Assembly (NCBI GenBank): GCA_944321085.1
Contig: CALUJY010000007.1
Location: 62,001-126,000 of the forward strand
DNA: 64,000 nt
Origin: an uncultured Barnesiella sp.
GTDB taxonomy: Bacteria > Bacteroidota > Bacteroidia > Bacteroidales > Barnesiellaceae_A
Reading direction: 5' to 3'
Part shown: positions 1 to 9,035 of the stretch, in pieces
Layout: each line of letters begins with the position of its first letter
Position numbering within the stretch: the first letter of the stretch is position 1
Notes under the pieces: generated by a model
Database searches by the model: none
Told to the model about the DNA's origin: nothing
What the model saw: the letters and a program-made list of their open reading frames with translations, nothing else
Translations under genes and position numbers: made by a program

Positions 1-95
1 GTGGGCTAGCTGCATTGCTTATCCTTGTAGGTGGGCAATGCGAGAGCCTTGGAACTGGGATGAGCAAGAGTACAGACTCCCACGTCTTTTTTTTG
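1..95 (+). ncRNA. 3' part of a structured RNA ending in an intrinsic terminator (possible 6S RNA)
   Basis: No reading frame covers this stretch, but it folds: gcattgc at 12-18 pairs exactly with gcaatgc at 35-41, gtggg at 1-5 can pair with cccac at 79-83, and eight T follow at 87-94 as in an intrinsic terminator. The 5' end lies outside the window, so the closing stem cannot be checked. Bases 42-63 look like the conserved 3' side of E. coli 6S RNA as I remember it (GAGA, GCCTT, AACTG in the same order). That is a memory-based resemblance; another structured RNA or a leader of the next operon is possible. Confidence 0.35.
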
Positions 96-132
96 TACTG
101 CCGACTCTGGGGTTGTCTATAGGCACAACAAT

Positions 133-831
133 ATGAAAAACATGAAAAAACTGGGATTGTTGGCATTGTTGCCAATCGTGATTTCAGGATGTTCTACCAC
201 ATCTTCTGTTACACAAGAAAGAGCAAAAGAGAGGCAAGAGGTAGTTGAAACCACACTATCAGAAGTAAACCGCAAAGCAAGTAAAGCCGCACGCGACGAA
301 GCAAAAAAACTGGAAAAAGAGGGGTGGCAAGTCGCCCCGGGAGCATTACCTCTCGAAAAACAACTCGACCGCTCCTACATGATGCAATATGAGTTTGATG
401 AAAGCCTCTACCCCAAATACATCATGGGCGAAGCCATGAGCATAGGCACAAACTACGACGGCGCCAAGATGCAAGCCCTTGAATTGGCAAAACAAAATTT
501 AGCCGGCAATATACAAACCGAGGTAGCGGCATTAGCCAATAACTCTGTAAGTAACGAGCAACTGACCAACGAACAAGCTGCCACCATCACCAAAACCATA
601 TCGGAATCGAAAAGCCTCATCGTGCAAAGTTTGGGTCGAACAGTTATTATTGTAGAAGCCTATCGCACTCTCAATAACAAAAACAAAGAAGTATTGGTGC
701 GCATTGCTTATAGCTACGAGATGGCTATGCAGGCCTCTCAAAAGGCTATTATAGACGAACTCGAAGATGAAGGCGATGCTTTGCGCGAAGAGTTGGATGC
801 TGTATTTTCTCAAAGAATACTGAAAAAATGA
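133..831 (+). CDS. LPP20-like lipoprotein
   Basis: Predicted lipoprotein of 232 residues. The N-terminus has a lysine-rich start, a hydrophobic stretch and a lipobox ending at Cys20 (ISGC), so it should be lipidated and envelope-anchored. Residues 25-75 are highly charged and probably helical. The middle (about 100-160: GTNYDGAKMQALELAKQNLA and after) has the repeated small-residue and alanine pattern of LPP20/lipoprotein domains. The start could also be Met4; both keep the signal peptide. The stop overlaps the next start (ATGA), so this opens a translationally coupled operon ending in a caspase-like peptidase. Exact role unknown. Confidence 0.7.
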   Translation: MKNMKKLGLLALLPIVISGCSTTSSVTQERAKERQEVVETTLSEVNRKASKAARDEAKKLEKEGWQVAPGALPLEKQLDRSYMMQYEFDESLYPKYIMGEAMSIGTNYDGAKMQALELAKQNLAGNIQTEVAALANNSVSNEQLTNEQAATITKTISESKSLIVQSLGRTVIIVEAYRTLNNKNKEVLVRIAYSYEMAMQASQKAIIDELEDEGDALREELDAVFSQRILKK

Positions 832-1661
832 GGTTGCCGGCTTTATGCGTGCTTCTCTTGATAGCCTTTGCATGTCATGCACAACGCACGGCCGTTGTCG
901 AGGCCGAGTACACCTACTACGCACCTACAAACGTCACGATAGAACAGGCTAAACAAACCGCTTTGCAACGTGCCATGACCGAAGCCATCGCAGCCCGTTT
1001 CGGTACGCTCGTGCAACAGGTTAGTACCACAAAAGTCACCAACACCGACGGCTCTTCGTCGGTCGATTATAGTGCATTGGGCAGCTCGGACGTTCGCGGC
1101 GAATGGATACGTACCATAGGCGAACCGCTCTTCGACATAGACTATCAAGACCATCAACTCATCATAAAAGTCAAGGTCAAAGGCGAAGCCCGAGAGATAA
1201 CATACCTGAAACCGCAATTTGCAACTCGTCTGCTCCGCAATGGCACACAAGACCACCACGAGTCGGAAGAGTTTCGCGACGGCGACTACCTCTTTATGTC
1301 GGTTATTTCTCCCATAGAAGGTTATATTGCTATTTTCTGCAAAGACGACTCTATAAGATGTCTGCTACCTGCTATCGATACCACAGACGGCGTAGAACGT
1401 ATCGAGGCAAACAAACGTCATCTTTTCTTCACCGGATATGGCAACCGACTACAAATCGGGTACAATGGTGCCGACGAGGTAAACTCGGTTTATGTCCTCT
1501 TCTCACCCAACCCCATTATACGCCCCTTATCGGCCCAAATCGACGAGGGCGGGTTGCCGGTCTTCTCGAACGACGAGTTCAACCAGTGGTTATCGGAGAT
1601 GCGCAACCACGACAGAGACTTACAAATTGAAGTGAAATACTTTTATATACGAGATTTATGA
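828..1661 (+). CDS. Secreted DUF4384-like protein
   Basis: Exported protein of 277 residues with a signal peptide (residues 1-19, cleavage likely after HAQ or CHA). Residues 25-110 resemble the LPP20/flagellar assembly-type domain of the upstream gene (TIEQAKQTALQRAMTEAIA). Residues 145-250 (GDYLFMSVISPIEGYIAIF, later a hydrophobic strand pattern) look like DUF4384, a domain often found beside caspase-like peptidases and in surface proteins. It overlaps both neighbours by 4 bases (ATGA junctions), which implies coupled translation with the lipoprotein before it and the barrel protein after it. Function inferred only from context: part of an envelope complex. Confidence 0.6.
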   Translation: MRLPALCVLLLIAFACHAQRTAVVEAEYTYYAPTNVTIEQAKQTALQRAMTEAIAARFGTLVQQVSTTKVTNTDGSSSVDYSALGSSDVRGEWIRTIGEPLFDIDYQDHQLIIKVKVKGEAREITYLKPQFATRLLRNGTQDHHESEEFRDGDYLFMSVISPIEGYIAIFCKDDSIRCLLPAIDTTDGVERIEANKRHLFFTGYGNRLQIGYNGADEVNSVYVLFSPNPIIRPLSAQIDEGGLPVFSNDEFNQWLSEMRNHDRDLQIEVKYFYIRDL

Positions 1662-2176
1662 AACTTTTGAAACGTTTATTATTGGCCATAGCGCTCATCG
1701 TAACAGCTACCGGCACGGCTTCGGCTCAAAAAGGAATGAGTGGTATAGGTGTAAATGTAGGATTTGATTACGATATCTTTGAATCTTCTCTTCTAAACAA
1801 GTGGGCGATAAAGTATCAATACAATTTCAGCAACTACTATCGTATAGAACCCATCATTTCTTATAGTTACACACTTATTGACTCAGATGAAAATGCGAAC
1901 CCAAGTTCCTTTGAAATAGGTGTTAACAACCACTTTTTCATGACAAAAGCAAAACGCTTTCGCCCCTATGCAATAGCTGGTATAGGTTATATGCACCTAA
2001 CCAGCAACGACCACGGAAAAATTGTAGAGCTACCCACTTTTTATTTTTGTGGGGGAATTGGTATTGATTATAGACTCTCTCATAAATGGTCAATGCAAGC
2101 ATCATTATGCTATCTCGGTAATTTCGATTCTTGCGCAACTATTGATTTTGTGTTAGGTATAGCATATAACTTTTAA
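1658..2176 (+). CDS. Small outer-membrane beta-barrel protein
   Basis: 172-residue protein with a clear signal peptide (MKLLKRLLLAIALIV, cleavage near ASAQ). The rest alternates hydrophobic and polar residues with aromatic girdles and ends in a strand finishing with Phe (VLGIAYNF), the usual C-terminal signature of outer-membrane barrels. By length it would be an OmpW/OmpX-type porin-like barrel with about eight strands. It overlaps the preceding gene by 4 bases and is followed 17 bases later by the caspase-like gene. Confidence 0.65.
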   Translation: MKLLKRLLLAIALIVTATGTASAQKGMSGIGVNVGFDYDIFESSLLNKWAIKYQYNFSNYYRIEPIISYSYTLIDSDENANPSSFEIGVNNHFFMTKAKRFRPYAIAGIGYMHLTSNDHGKIVELPTFYFCGGIGIDYRLSHKWSMQASLCYLGNFDSCATIDFVLGIAYNF

Positions 2177-2193
2177 AAACAGGAGGCACCATT

Positions 2194-3567
2194 ATGTTTC
2201 GAAAAATTATCTTCTTAGCAAGTACTTTGGCACTTCTCTCGCAAACAGTTCTTGCACAATTGTCCATTACCATAAGTGGCAGTAAATTTATGGTAGAAAT
2301 CAACAAGCAGACAATGACAGCCAAAATTGTAGATTACTACTACAATATCGACGACCATAAGTATCCCTACTCGACCGGTGAGCGATACTTTAAGGATAAA
2401 ACAAACAATACAACCTTACTTATTCCAGAGACCGCCAATATCGACGGCGAAGAATACACGATAACTGCCATCGGGCAAGCGGCATTTGCCGGATATCGCG
2501 ACTTTATCTACATAAAAATTCCCGAAACGATAAACGAGATAGGCGATTATGCCTTCTTCCGCACCGCATTGCGCGAAGTATATGTGCCAAGTAGTGTAGT
2601 CAAAATAGGGAAACGTGCTTTTGCCCGTTGCGAAGATTTGAAAAGAATCGTTTTACCCGCCAATATTTCCATGAACGACAATGTTTATGGCGATTGCAAC
2701 CCCAAATTGGCAGTAAGTATCCATCATGACCCCACAAAGACAGAAACACGTAAAATCCAGCAAGAGTTATTGGCCAAGGCCACTCCTACAACATCCGATA
2801 TAGACGAAAATATACCCGTTACGTCTCACCGGGCAGAAAACACGTTTGCCATTATCATTGCCAACGAAAATTACCAAAACGACCCAGATGTAGACTTTGC
2901 TCTGCGCGATGGCAACACCTTCAAAACCTACTGTCAACAAGTACTCGGCATTCCCGAAGAAAACATTCGTCTGCAAGAGGATGCCACGCTCAACAACATA
3001 AGGTCGCTTGTAAACTGGATAAGCATGGTAGCCGATGCCTACGAAGGCGATGCACAAATCATATTCTACTACTCGGGGCACGGGGTTCCCGACGATAAAG
3101 GCAATACCAACCTGCTGCCGATTGATGGCACAGCCAAAGACCCTGCTACCGGATATAGCCTGCACACCCTCTACCAAAAGCTGGGAAGTCTTGCAACACG
3201 CAACGTATGCGTTTTCCTCGATGCTTGTTTCAGCGGCAAACAGCGTAACGAAGACATGCTTGTAGCCGCCCGCGGCGTACGACGTGCCAAAGAAGAAACC
3301 CCGATAGGCAATATGGTGGTATTCTCTGCATCGCAAGAGGACGAAACGGCACACGCCTACCCCGAAAAAGCACACGGTATGTTCACCTATTTCTTATGCA
3401 AAAAGCTACAAGAAAGCAAAGGCAATGTAACATTAGGAGAGCTGTCGGATTATGTAAGACAAAACGTACTGAAACGTTCTACCGTGATGCTCAATACCAC
3501 GCAAACGCCTACAACCAGTTCATCACCGAAGCTCCTCACGCAATGGCGCGAAATTACCATAAAATAG
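2194..3567 (+). CDS. Secreted caspase-like (C14) peptidase with BspA-type leucine-rich repeats
   Basis: 457 residues. A signal peptide (1-21, cleavage after VLA) leads into BspA/LRR_5-type repeats at about 75-165 (AFAGYRDFIYIKIPETINEI and similar), then a C14 caspase-like domain at about 212-450. The catalytic dyad is visible: His296 in YYSGHG and Cys345 in FLDACFSG. Family members cut after Arg/Lys or Asp; the specificity here is unknown. A good AGGAGG stands at 2181-2186, unusual for Bacteroidetes. It is last in the operon and followed by a strong terminator at 3692-3726. Export plus protein-protein repeats suggests action at the surface or on secreted proteins rather than cell suicide in the cytoplasm; that is inference. 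Confidence 0.8.
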   Translation: MFRKIIFLASTLALLSQTVLAQLSITISGSKFMVEINKQTMTAKIVDYYYNIDDHKYPYSTGERYFKDKTNNTTLLIPETANIDGEEYTITAIGQAAFAGYRDFIYIKIPETINEIGDYAFFRTALREVYVPSSVVKIGKRAFARCEDLKRIVLPANISMNDNVYGDCNPKLAVSIHHDPTKTETRKIQQELLAKATPTTSDIDENIPVTSHRAENTFAIIIANENYQNDPDVDFALRDGNTFKTYCQQVLGIPEENIRLQEDATLNNIRSLVNWISMVADAYEGDAQIIFYYSGHGVPDDKGNTNLLPIDGTAKDPATGYSLHTLYQKLGSLATRNVCVFLDACFSGKQRNEDMLVAARGVRRAKEETPIGNMVVFSASQEDETAHAYPEKAHGMFTYFLCKKLQESKGNVTLGELSDYVRQNVLKRSTVMLNTTQTPTTSSSPKLLTQWREITIK

Positions 3568-3691
3568 CATTTCGCTATACATAACTCGTGATGCACAGCC
3601 TCAGCCCATCGCTCTGCCACACAAAACAAACGTCAACAAAGCGATGGGCAATATATAAAGAGAAACAGGTGCAATTATAATCTATCATTCG

Positions 3692-3726
3692 TCCCGGCGA
3701 AACTATCCTGTTCGCCGGGATTTTTA
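3692..3726 (+). terminator. Intrinsic terminator of the caspase operon
   Basis: A perfect 10-bp stem (3692-3701 with 3711-3720, tcccggcgaa/ttcgccggga), 9-base loop, followed by TTTTTATT. Confidence 0.85.
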
Positions 3727-4124
3727 TTCATCCCCGAAAACGATAGCCGCTGTTTGTCTTTATCGATAAATTACCGACCACACAGTAGACTGATAAATGA
3801 AGTAGTCCTTATTGAAACCAAGCGGCTCATAAGGACTACCGAACTAACTATACAACTAATATCTGAAAAAGCTACATTTTTCAACGGCATCGTCTTTTGT
3901 CCGTTTTTCAGCATACATACAGGATATATGCCTTGGGGATAATCGGAAAAAGAGAGAAAAACGATGTCATTCTTGTTTCAATCTTTTCCGTTTTCACGAA
4001 CGATTTTATTGTAAGTAATTATGCTCCTTTCATAAACCTTACTTGTCGCTTTGCTTTTGTAACATACAATACCGATACCACAAAAGACCGCATCGACAGA
4101 AGCCTCCCATAGACACAACGCACA
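3727..4124. other. Intergenic region without a supported gene
   Basis: About 400 bases between the terminator and the stop of the fucosyltransferase gene on the other strand. Only short frames of about 60-70 codons without family features are present. I see no RNA gene, repeat or promoter match here. Confidence 0.5.
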
Positions 4125-5105
4125 CTACTCCTCGCCCGAGAGCTTCATTTTTAGTCCTACATACTTACGCAAAAGGGGTGAACGATAGAAAGCCTCCTTG
4201 CGTGCCTGCATGTGCATGATATGCCCCATAATACCATATTTATGAGTGTACTTGCGCCCCTTTTCGACGATGTCGGAAAGAAAGCATAACAAACGGTCAT
4301 GCCAATCGATACGGGCATCGGGCAATACCTTGGGAGCCCGGAGCATCGAGAGATAAGCCGCCTCGTCATGGTCTATACAATCTATGGCACGCAAAGCATT
4401 GTCAACCGTATCGTAGTCGGCTATATTGATATAAGCCTCGGGATTGAACTCTTTTCCGACCAAAGGATTACCCCAATATATAGGCACAGTACAAGCAGCC
4501 AAGGCTTCTACCAACTTTTCTGTGGTATAACCACACACACAACTATTCTCAAAAGCAAGATTGAATTTGTAACGACGTAAAAAATCCATTTTGTCGGATA
4601 TGCGACCGCCTACATTATTACGATATGCTCCGCCGAATGCAACCGGTTTATACGCATCAATGGCATCTAATAACTGCAACCTGACAGGCGACGAATAGCG
4701 CACTTGACTCACCACGGCACTACAAAACTCCCGGTGAAACAGCGTTTCTGTGACCTCGCAAGGAACATCGAGGGCATCATACTCATCATAAATAAGATAT
4801 TGCGGAAAACGCAAATGCCTATCGCCAAACTGTAAATAATGTGCCGACAAGGCATAGTCGCACTCATTGAAATTGGGCACATCATTTTCAAGCGAACAAT
4901 ATACCTTGATACAATCATATCCGTAGTGACGGGAGCCATTGAAAGAATAGAAAAGCAAATCGGGCTCGCTTGCATCATCGACAATGACAGATACATCATA
5001 TTTGCGGCTCAATACATCGACATAGATATTGTGGTGTATATCGAACCCCTTATAGAAATCTTCAAATTTTACATTCAGTGAACGCATAAGAAAAATTGTT
5101 TTCAT
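4125..5105 (-). CDS. Alpha-1,3-fucosyltransferase (GT10 family)
   Basis: Transfers fucose from GDP-fucose to a glycan acceptor, probably in LPS or capsule assembly. The GT10 signature is complete: FNLAFENS (181-188), GYTTEK (192-197) and PIYWGNP (208-214), the donor-binding region shared with Helicobacter FucT. I start at the Met encoded at 5103-5105 (326 residues); a start 17 codons upstream is open but adds an atypical hydrophobic extension. It stands alone, divergent from metK. The other fucosyltransferase (GT11) is 33 kb away in the glycosyltransferase cluster. Confidence 0.85.
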   Translation of the reverse strand: MKTIFLMRSLNVKFEDFYKGFDIHHNIYVDVLSRKYDVSVIVDDASEPDLLFYSFNGSRHYGYDCIKVYCSLENDVPNFNECDYALSAHYLQFGDRHLRFPQYLIYDEYDALDVPCEVTETLFHREFCSAVVSQVRYSSPVRLQLLDAIDAYKPVAFGGAYRNNVGGRISDKMDFLRRYKFNLAFENSCVCGYTTEKLVEALAACTVPIYWGNPLVGKEFNPEAYINIADYDTVDNALRAIDCIDHDEAAYLSMLRAPKVLPDARIDWHDRLLCFLSDIVEKGRKYTHKYGIMGHIMHMQARKEAFYRSPLLRKYVGLKMKLSGEE

Positions 5106-5194
5106 TGCAAAAATAACAAATGGCCACGTTGCAAACAAATACACCCTGCATGACACTGCACGAAAGTGATTTTTCAGAAATTAACCATTATAAT

Positions 5195-5226
5195 GTTGTA
5201 CGAAATCTCTTTTTTCAATACCTTTG
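5195..5226 (+). promoter_or_regulatory. Promoter of metK
   Basis: GTTG at 5195-5198, 20 bases, then TACCTTTG at 5219-5226: a good match to the Bacteroidetes -33/-7 consensus. Transcription would start near 5233, giving an untranslated leader of nearly 200 bases. Confidence 0.65.
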
Positions 5227-5237
5227 CAGCCGTAAAA

Positions 5238-5330
5238 TGTGGAAGGATTTGGCTGCTTGCAACCACAGAAAAAAATGCTAAAACTGCGTCTTTCGGAGCT
5301 ACCCCGCATCGGGGGCTGCCATCGGTTCAA
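5238..5330 (+). promoter_or_regulatory. Structured metK leader, possibly a SAM-II-like riboswitch
   Basis: tgtgg (5238-5242) pairs with ccaca (5263-5267); the loop carries GATTT and ends TTGCAA directly before the 3' arm, followed by an A-rich stretch and TGCTAAAAC (5276-5284). This order (short stem, loop with AUUU and UGCAA, A-rich linker, GCUAAA) resembles the SAM-II pseudoknot aptamer as I recall it. A GC-rich hairpin (about 5308-5331, core cccc/gggg) follows. The gene downstream makes S-adenosylmethionine, which fits feedback control. Not confirmed by a covariance search. Confidence 0.4.
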
Positions 5331-5428
5331 GTTTTACGTTTTCTTTCCGCTTTACAACGAGGTTATTCGCAGGAAAAACCTTCGCATACTGTTTGTATAA
5401 TTTTTATTACTCATAAAAGAAAGCTACT

Positions 5429-6748
5429 ATGAACTACTTATTCACGTCAGAATCGGTGTCGGAAGGACACCCCGACAAAGTGGCCGACCAACTGTCGGAT
5501 GCTGTGTTGGACGAATTTTTGGCACAAGACCCTAACTCGAAAGTTGCTTGCGAAACATTGGTAACCACCGGACAAGTAGTATTGGCCGGCGAAGTGAAAT
5601 CGACGGCGTATGTCGACCTGATGGATACTGCCCGCCGCGTCATAAACCGCATAGGATATAACAAAAGCGCCTATAAATTCGACGGCGACTCTTGCGGTAT
5701 CTTCTCTGCCATACACGAGCAAAGCGCCGACATCAACCGCGGTGTAGAACGCAAAGACCCCATGGAACAAGGTGCCGGCGACCAAGGCATGATGTTTGGC
5801 TACGCCTGCAACGAAACAGACAACTACATGCCGCTGTCGCTCGAATTGTCGCATCTGCTGCTCGTAGAGCTGGCCAAAATACGTCGCGAAAACCAACAAA
5901 TGACTTACTTGCGCAAAGGTAAAGAGGTTTCGTATCTGCGCCCCGACTCGAAATCGCAGGTAACTATCGAATATAACGATAAAAACGAGCCGGTAAGAGT
6001 ACATACGATTGTAATCTCTACACAGCACGACGAGTTTATAACAGCCGACGACAATACGCCCGAAGCACAAGAACGCGCCGATGCCGATATGCTCGCAAGG
6101 ATATACAACGATGTGAAAAACATCTTGCTGCCCCGCGTCAAAGCCCAACTTCCTGCAAGAGTACAAGCTCTCTTCGACGACAACCTGAAACTGCTGGTCA
6201 ACCCGACAGGTAAATTTGTGATAGGCGGCCCTCACGGCGATACCGGACTGACAGGACGAAAAATCATCGTCGATACCTACGGCGGTAAAGGGGCTCATGG
6301 CGGTGGTGCCTTCTCGGGCAAAGACCCCTCGAAAGTAGACCGCTCGGCAGCATACGCCGCCCGCCACATAGCCAAGAACCTTGTAGCCGCCGGTGTGGCC
6401 GACGAGGTATTGGTACAGGTTTCGTATGCCATAGGTGTAGCCCAACCGGTGAGCATCTACGTCAATACTTACGGTAAATCGCACGTTAAGGAGAGCGATG
6501 CCGAGATTGCCGAGGTGGTAAGCCGCCTCTTCGACCTACGCCCGCGCGCCATAGAAGAACGGCTCAAACTGCGTAACCCCATCTACGAAGAGACAGCCTC
6601 CTACGGTCACATGGGTCGCACCCCGCGCACGGTAACCAAGGTGTTCAACTCGCGCTACCTTGCCCAACCTATCGTACGCGAGGTAGAACTCTTCACTTGG
6701 GAAAAACTCGACTATGTAGAACCCATCCGCAAAGCCTTCGGATTATAA
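5429..6748 (+). CDS. metK: S-adenosylmethionine synthetase
   Basis: Makes S-adenosylmethionine from methionine and ATP. 439 residues, in the usual range for the long Bacteroidetes form (E. coli MetK is about 384). Family motifs: GHPDK at 13-17, GAGDQG at 115-120 (methionine/ATP binding), the glycine-rich phosphate loop [16 protein letters not shown] in the C-terminal half. Monocistronic: its own promoter and long leader precede it and a strong terminator follows at 6771-6818. Cytoplasmic tetramer by family knowledge. Confidence 0.97.
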   Translation: MNYLFTSESVSEGHPDKVADQLSDAVLDEFLAQDPNSKVACETLVTTGQVVLAGEVKSTAYVDLMDTARRVINRIGYNKSAYKFDGDSCGIFSAIHEQSADINRGVERKDPMEQGAGDQGMMFGYACNETDNYMPLSLELSHLLLVELAKIRRENQQMTYLRKGKEVSYLRPDSKSQVTIEYNDKNEPVRVHTIVISTQHDEFITADDNTPEAQERADADMLARIYNDVKNILLPRVKAQLPARVQALFDDNLKLLVNPTGKFVIGGPHGDTGLTGRKIIVDTYGGKGAHGGGAFSGKDPSKVDRSAAYAARHIAKNLVAAGVADEVLVQVSYAIGVAQPVSIYVNTYGKSHVKESDAEIAEVVSRLFDLRPRAIEERLKLRNPIYEETASYGHMGRTPRTVTKVFNSRYLAQPIVREVELFTWEKLDYVEPIRKAFGL

Positions 6749-6770
6749 TCTTATCCACACCACGATAGCT

Positions 6771-6818
6771 CTCGGCGGCAAGTCTGTTGTAAAAGACTTG
6801 CCGCCGAGCGTGTTTTTT
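6771..6818 (+). terminator. Intrinsic terminator of metK
   Basis: 15-bp perfect stem (6771-6785 with 6794-6808), 8-base loop, then cgtg and six T. Confidence 0.85.
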
Positions 6819-6897
6819 CAATACCTCGTCCTACTTACAAAAGCATGCGACTCGCCCTCCCCTATTCTGTCTTTACCGGTATCAGGTATATGAATCC

Positions 6898-8178
6898 CTA
6901 TTTACGAATAGCGGCTTTTGCCAACAGTTTATGCCCTATGCGGCAATAAAGGCACTTTTTAGCCATGCAATACTCATTATATAACTGTATCAATGCTTGG
7001 CTTTCGAGAGCATTGCGCACCTCGATACCGATGGCAGCAAAACGACGGATGATGCTGTTCTGCTCGGGACGCAACGACTCCCATATCGTCTGCGCACGGT
7101 CGATGTAACGGTCGTCGCCTACATACGTTCCATAAGAATAGAGCAATGGCGCCACAGTGTTGATAAGAATTATATCTATGGCCGGTGTCCCCAATACGGC
7201 TGACGACACGGGCGAAACATTATCGAAAGTGTAGTGCGTATTCCAATACCCAGAGAGTTGCACTTGAAACAATTTGCGCAGCTCGTCGAGCGTCGGAGTT
7301 TCGCACAAACGGGCAAAGAGCGAGAAGCCGCCGCAGATATAGTGTGCCAACATGGCCAGCCGTCTGTGAGGAAAATTCTGCGGACGCAGACGGGAGAACT
7401 TCCACGCCGAAGACGGCAATGGATGCAACCCGAACTTATTCTGCAAGAAAGCATACTCTCCGGCCAGTCGCGTATAGTAGTTGTCTTGGGGATGTTCTTC
7501 TTCGAGCAATCCCGCTTGCCCCAACAAAAAGGCTTCGATTTGGAAAAGACTGTCGGCATGCTTCCGCAAAAATGCAAGAGGCAGACTGCGCGCCAACCTT
7601 TCGAAGGCATCGCCATTGATGCCGAAACCCATGTTGCGCGACAGCGTGACATAGCACACCTCCTCCCAATCGCCGCGATACAAATCGTACCACACGGCAA
7701 TGCGTTCGCTCTTGGCCTGCAACCGTTCGAGCGAGAGGCTGGCGAGCCAATCGGTAACAAAGAAAGCATCTATCTCTGAAAGTTGTTCACCGCAAGGCAA
7801 CGACGGGGCATTGTTGGTCAACCGTTCGTAATCGTATCGCAACGTAGGCGCGGGACGCAAAACGAATTGCGGAATTACCTCTCCGTTGCTGCGGCATACA
7901 CGAGCATCGTCTTGTTCCACAACATGCAATATCACAGAATCGTAGGCTTTATCGGCATGATGTCCGTGACGTTTCCAATCGGAAGCCAAACGATGTATCT
8001 CGATATTTCCCACCCACAAACAACCGTCTATACGTATTTTGGCATTGAAGAAATCGGGCCCGGCATCGGTATTGAGCTGCCCGGCATCGATTATTTGCAA
8101 ACGGCGACCGTCGGTTGTGGTCAGTTGCGACGTATCGAACAACAAATGCTGCCAAACATATTGCATCAACTTCTCCAT
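6898..8178 (-). CDS. DUF2851 family protein
   Basis: 426-residue cytoplasmic protein of the DUF2851 family, recognised by the N-terminal block with DAGPDFFNAKIRIDG, WVGNIEIH and DSVILHVV, which is typical of this family. These residues look like a restriction-endonuclease-like core (D, E-x-H), but no activity is established. No signal peptide or membrane segment. Transcribed divergently from dapB with a 100-base gap between the starts. Confidence 0.8.
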   Translation of the reverse strand: MEKLMQYVWQHLLFDTSQLTTTDGRRLQIIDAGQLNTDAGPDFFNAKIRIDGCLWVGNIEIHRLASDWKRHGHHADKAYDSVILHVVEQDDARVCRSNGEVIPQFVLRPAPTLRYDYERLTNNAPSLPCGEQLSEIDAFFVTDWLASLSLERLQAKSERIAVWYDLYRGDWEEVCYVTLSRNMGFGINGDAFERLARSLPLAFLRKHADSLFQIEAFLLGQAGLLEEEHPQDNYYTRLAGEYAFLQNKFGLHPLPSSAWKFSRLRPQNFPHRRLAMLAHYICGGFSLFARLCETPTLDELRKLFQVQLSGYWNTHYTFDNVSPVSSAVLGTPAIDIILINTVAPLLYSYGTYVGDDRYIDRAQTIWESLRPEQNSIIRRFAAIGIEVRNALESQALIQLYNEYCMAKKCLYCRIGHKLLAKAAIRK

Positions 8179-8211
8179 AGAAACTTACTACATGGGGTTA
8201 TCTATTTTCCA

Positions 8212-8219
8212 TATCTTTG
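8212..8219 (+). promoter_or_regulatory. -7 element of dapB
   Basis: TATCTTTG matches the TAnnTTTG -7 consensus; no convincing -33 element at the right distance. The start of dapB is 60 bases downstream. Confidence 0.45.
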
Positions 8220-8278
8220 CAAGATAAAGAATCTTTACCGGATTTCGAGCATGTAAAACCATTTAATTTCTACCCGAT

Positions 8279-8995
8279 ATGAAAATAGCACTGATAGGAT
8301 ATGGCAAGATGGGACACGCCATAGAAGAGATAGCCCTCAAACGCGGCCACGAGATAGTTTGCCGCATAGACCGCGACAACACAGCCGACTTCGATTCGCC
8401 GGCTTTTGCCCAGGCCGACGTAGCGATAGAGTTTACAACACCTGCCACAGCTGTCGACAACTACTACAAGGCTTTTGCCGCAGGCAAGCCGGTAGTATCG
8501 GGTACCACCGGATGGTTAGAGAGACTACCCGAAATAAAAGAGGCTTGCAGCAAAGGCAATACGCTGTTTTATGCCTCCAATTTCAGTCTCGGTGTAAACA
8601 TATTCTTTGCCATGAACCGCTGGCTGGCATCGGTCATGAACCATGTAGAAGAGTATCGCGCCTCGCTCGAAGAGATACACCACATACACAAGCTAGACCA
8701 CCCGAGCGGTACGGCCATCACGCTGGCCGAGGAGCTTATCGCCAACACCGACCGCCTCTCACAATGGAGCGAAGATAAAACAGGAGATGACATATTGCCT
8801 GTCACGGCGATAAGGGAGGGAGAAGTACCGGGCACTCACATCATCCGCTATGAGTCTGATGCAGATGTCATAACAATAGAGCACCGTGCCAAAAGCCGCA
8901 AAGGCTTTGCCCTGGGTGCCGTCTTGGCCGCCGAGTTTACAGTAGGCAAGCAAGGGTGGCTTACGATGCAAGATATGCTGCCCTTCCTGCACTAA
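8279..8995 (+). CDS. dapB: 4-hydroxy-tetrahydrodipicolinate reductase
   Basis: Second step of the diaminopimelate/lysine branch: reduces the dapA product with NAD(P)H. 238 residues. Rossmann motif GYGKMG at 7-12, GTTGW at 75-79, and the substrate-binding/catalytic block with HHIHKLDHPSGTA at 134-146. In many Bacteroidales dapB is directly followed by two lepB genes and a WbqC gene; here the same set is present but a LysR gene and a threonine exporter lie between dapB and lepB. dapA is at 61.2 kb. Confidence 0.96.
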   Translation: MKIALIGYGKMGHAIEEIALKRGHEIVCRIDRDNTADFDSPAFAQADVAIEFTTPATAVDNYYKAFAAGKPVVSGTTGWLERLPEIKEACSKGNTLFYASNFSLGVNIFFAMNRWLASVMNHVEEYRASLEEIHHIHKLDHPSGTAITLAEELIANTDRLSQWSEDKTGDDILPVTAIREGEVPGTHIIRYESDADVITIEHRAKSRKGFALGAVLAAEFTVGKQGWLTMQDMLPFLH

Positions 8996-9035
8996 TCACA
9001 AGCAGCATCCCTTCCCATACAGGAACGACAAGCTG

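Noticed and set aside
3754..4112. Two open frames of 62 and 71 codons between the caspase operon and the fucosyltransferase
   Set aside because: No start context, family feature or promoter; composition like non-coding spacer.
5447..6484. Long open frame (345 codons) on the minus strand of metK
   Set aside because: Shadow of a strongly biased real gene on the other strand; no family features.
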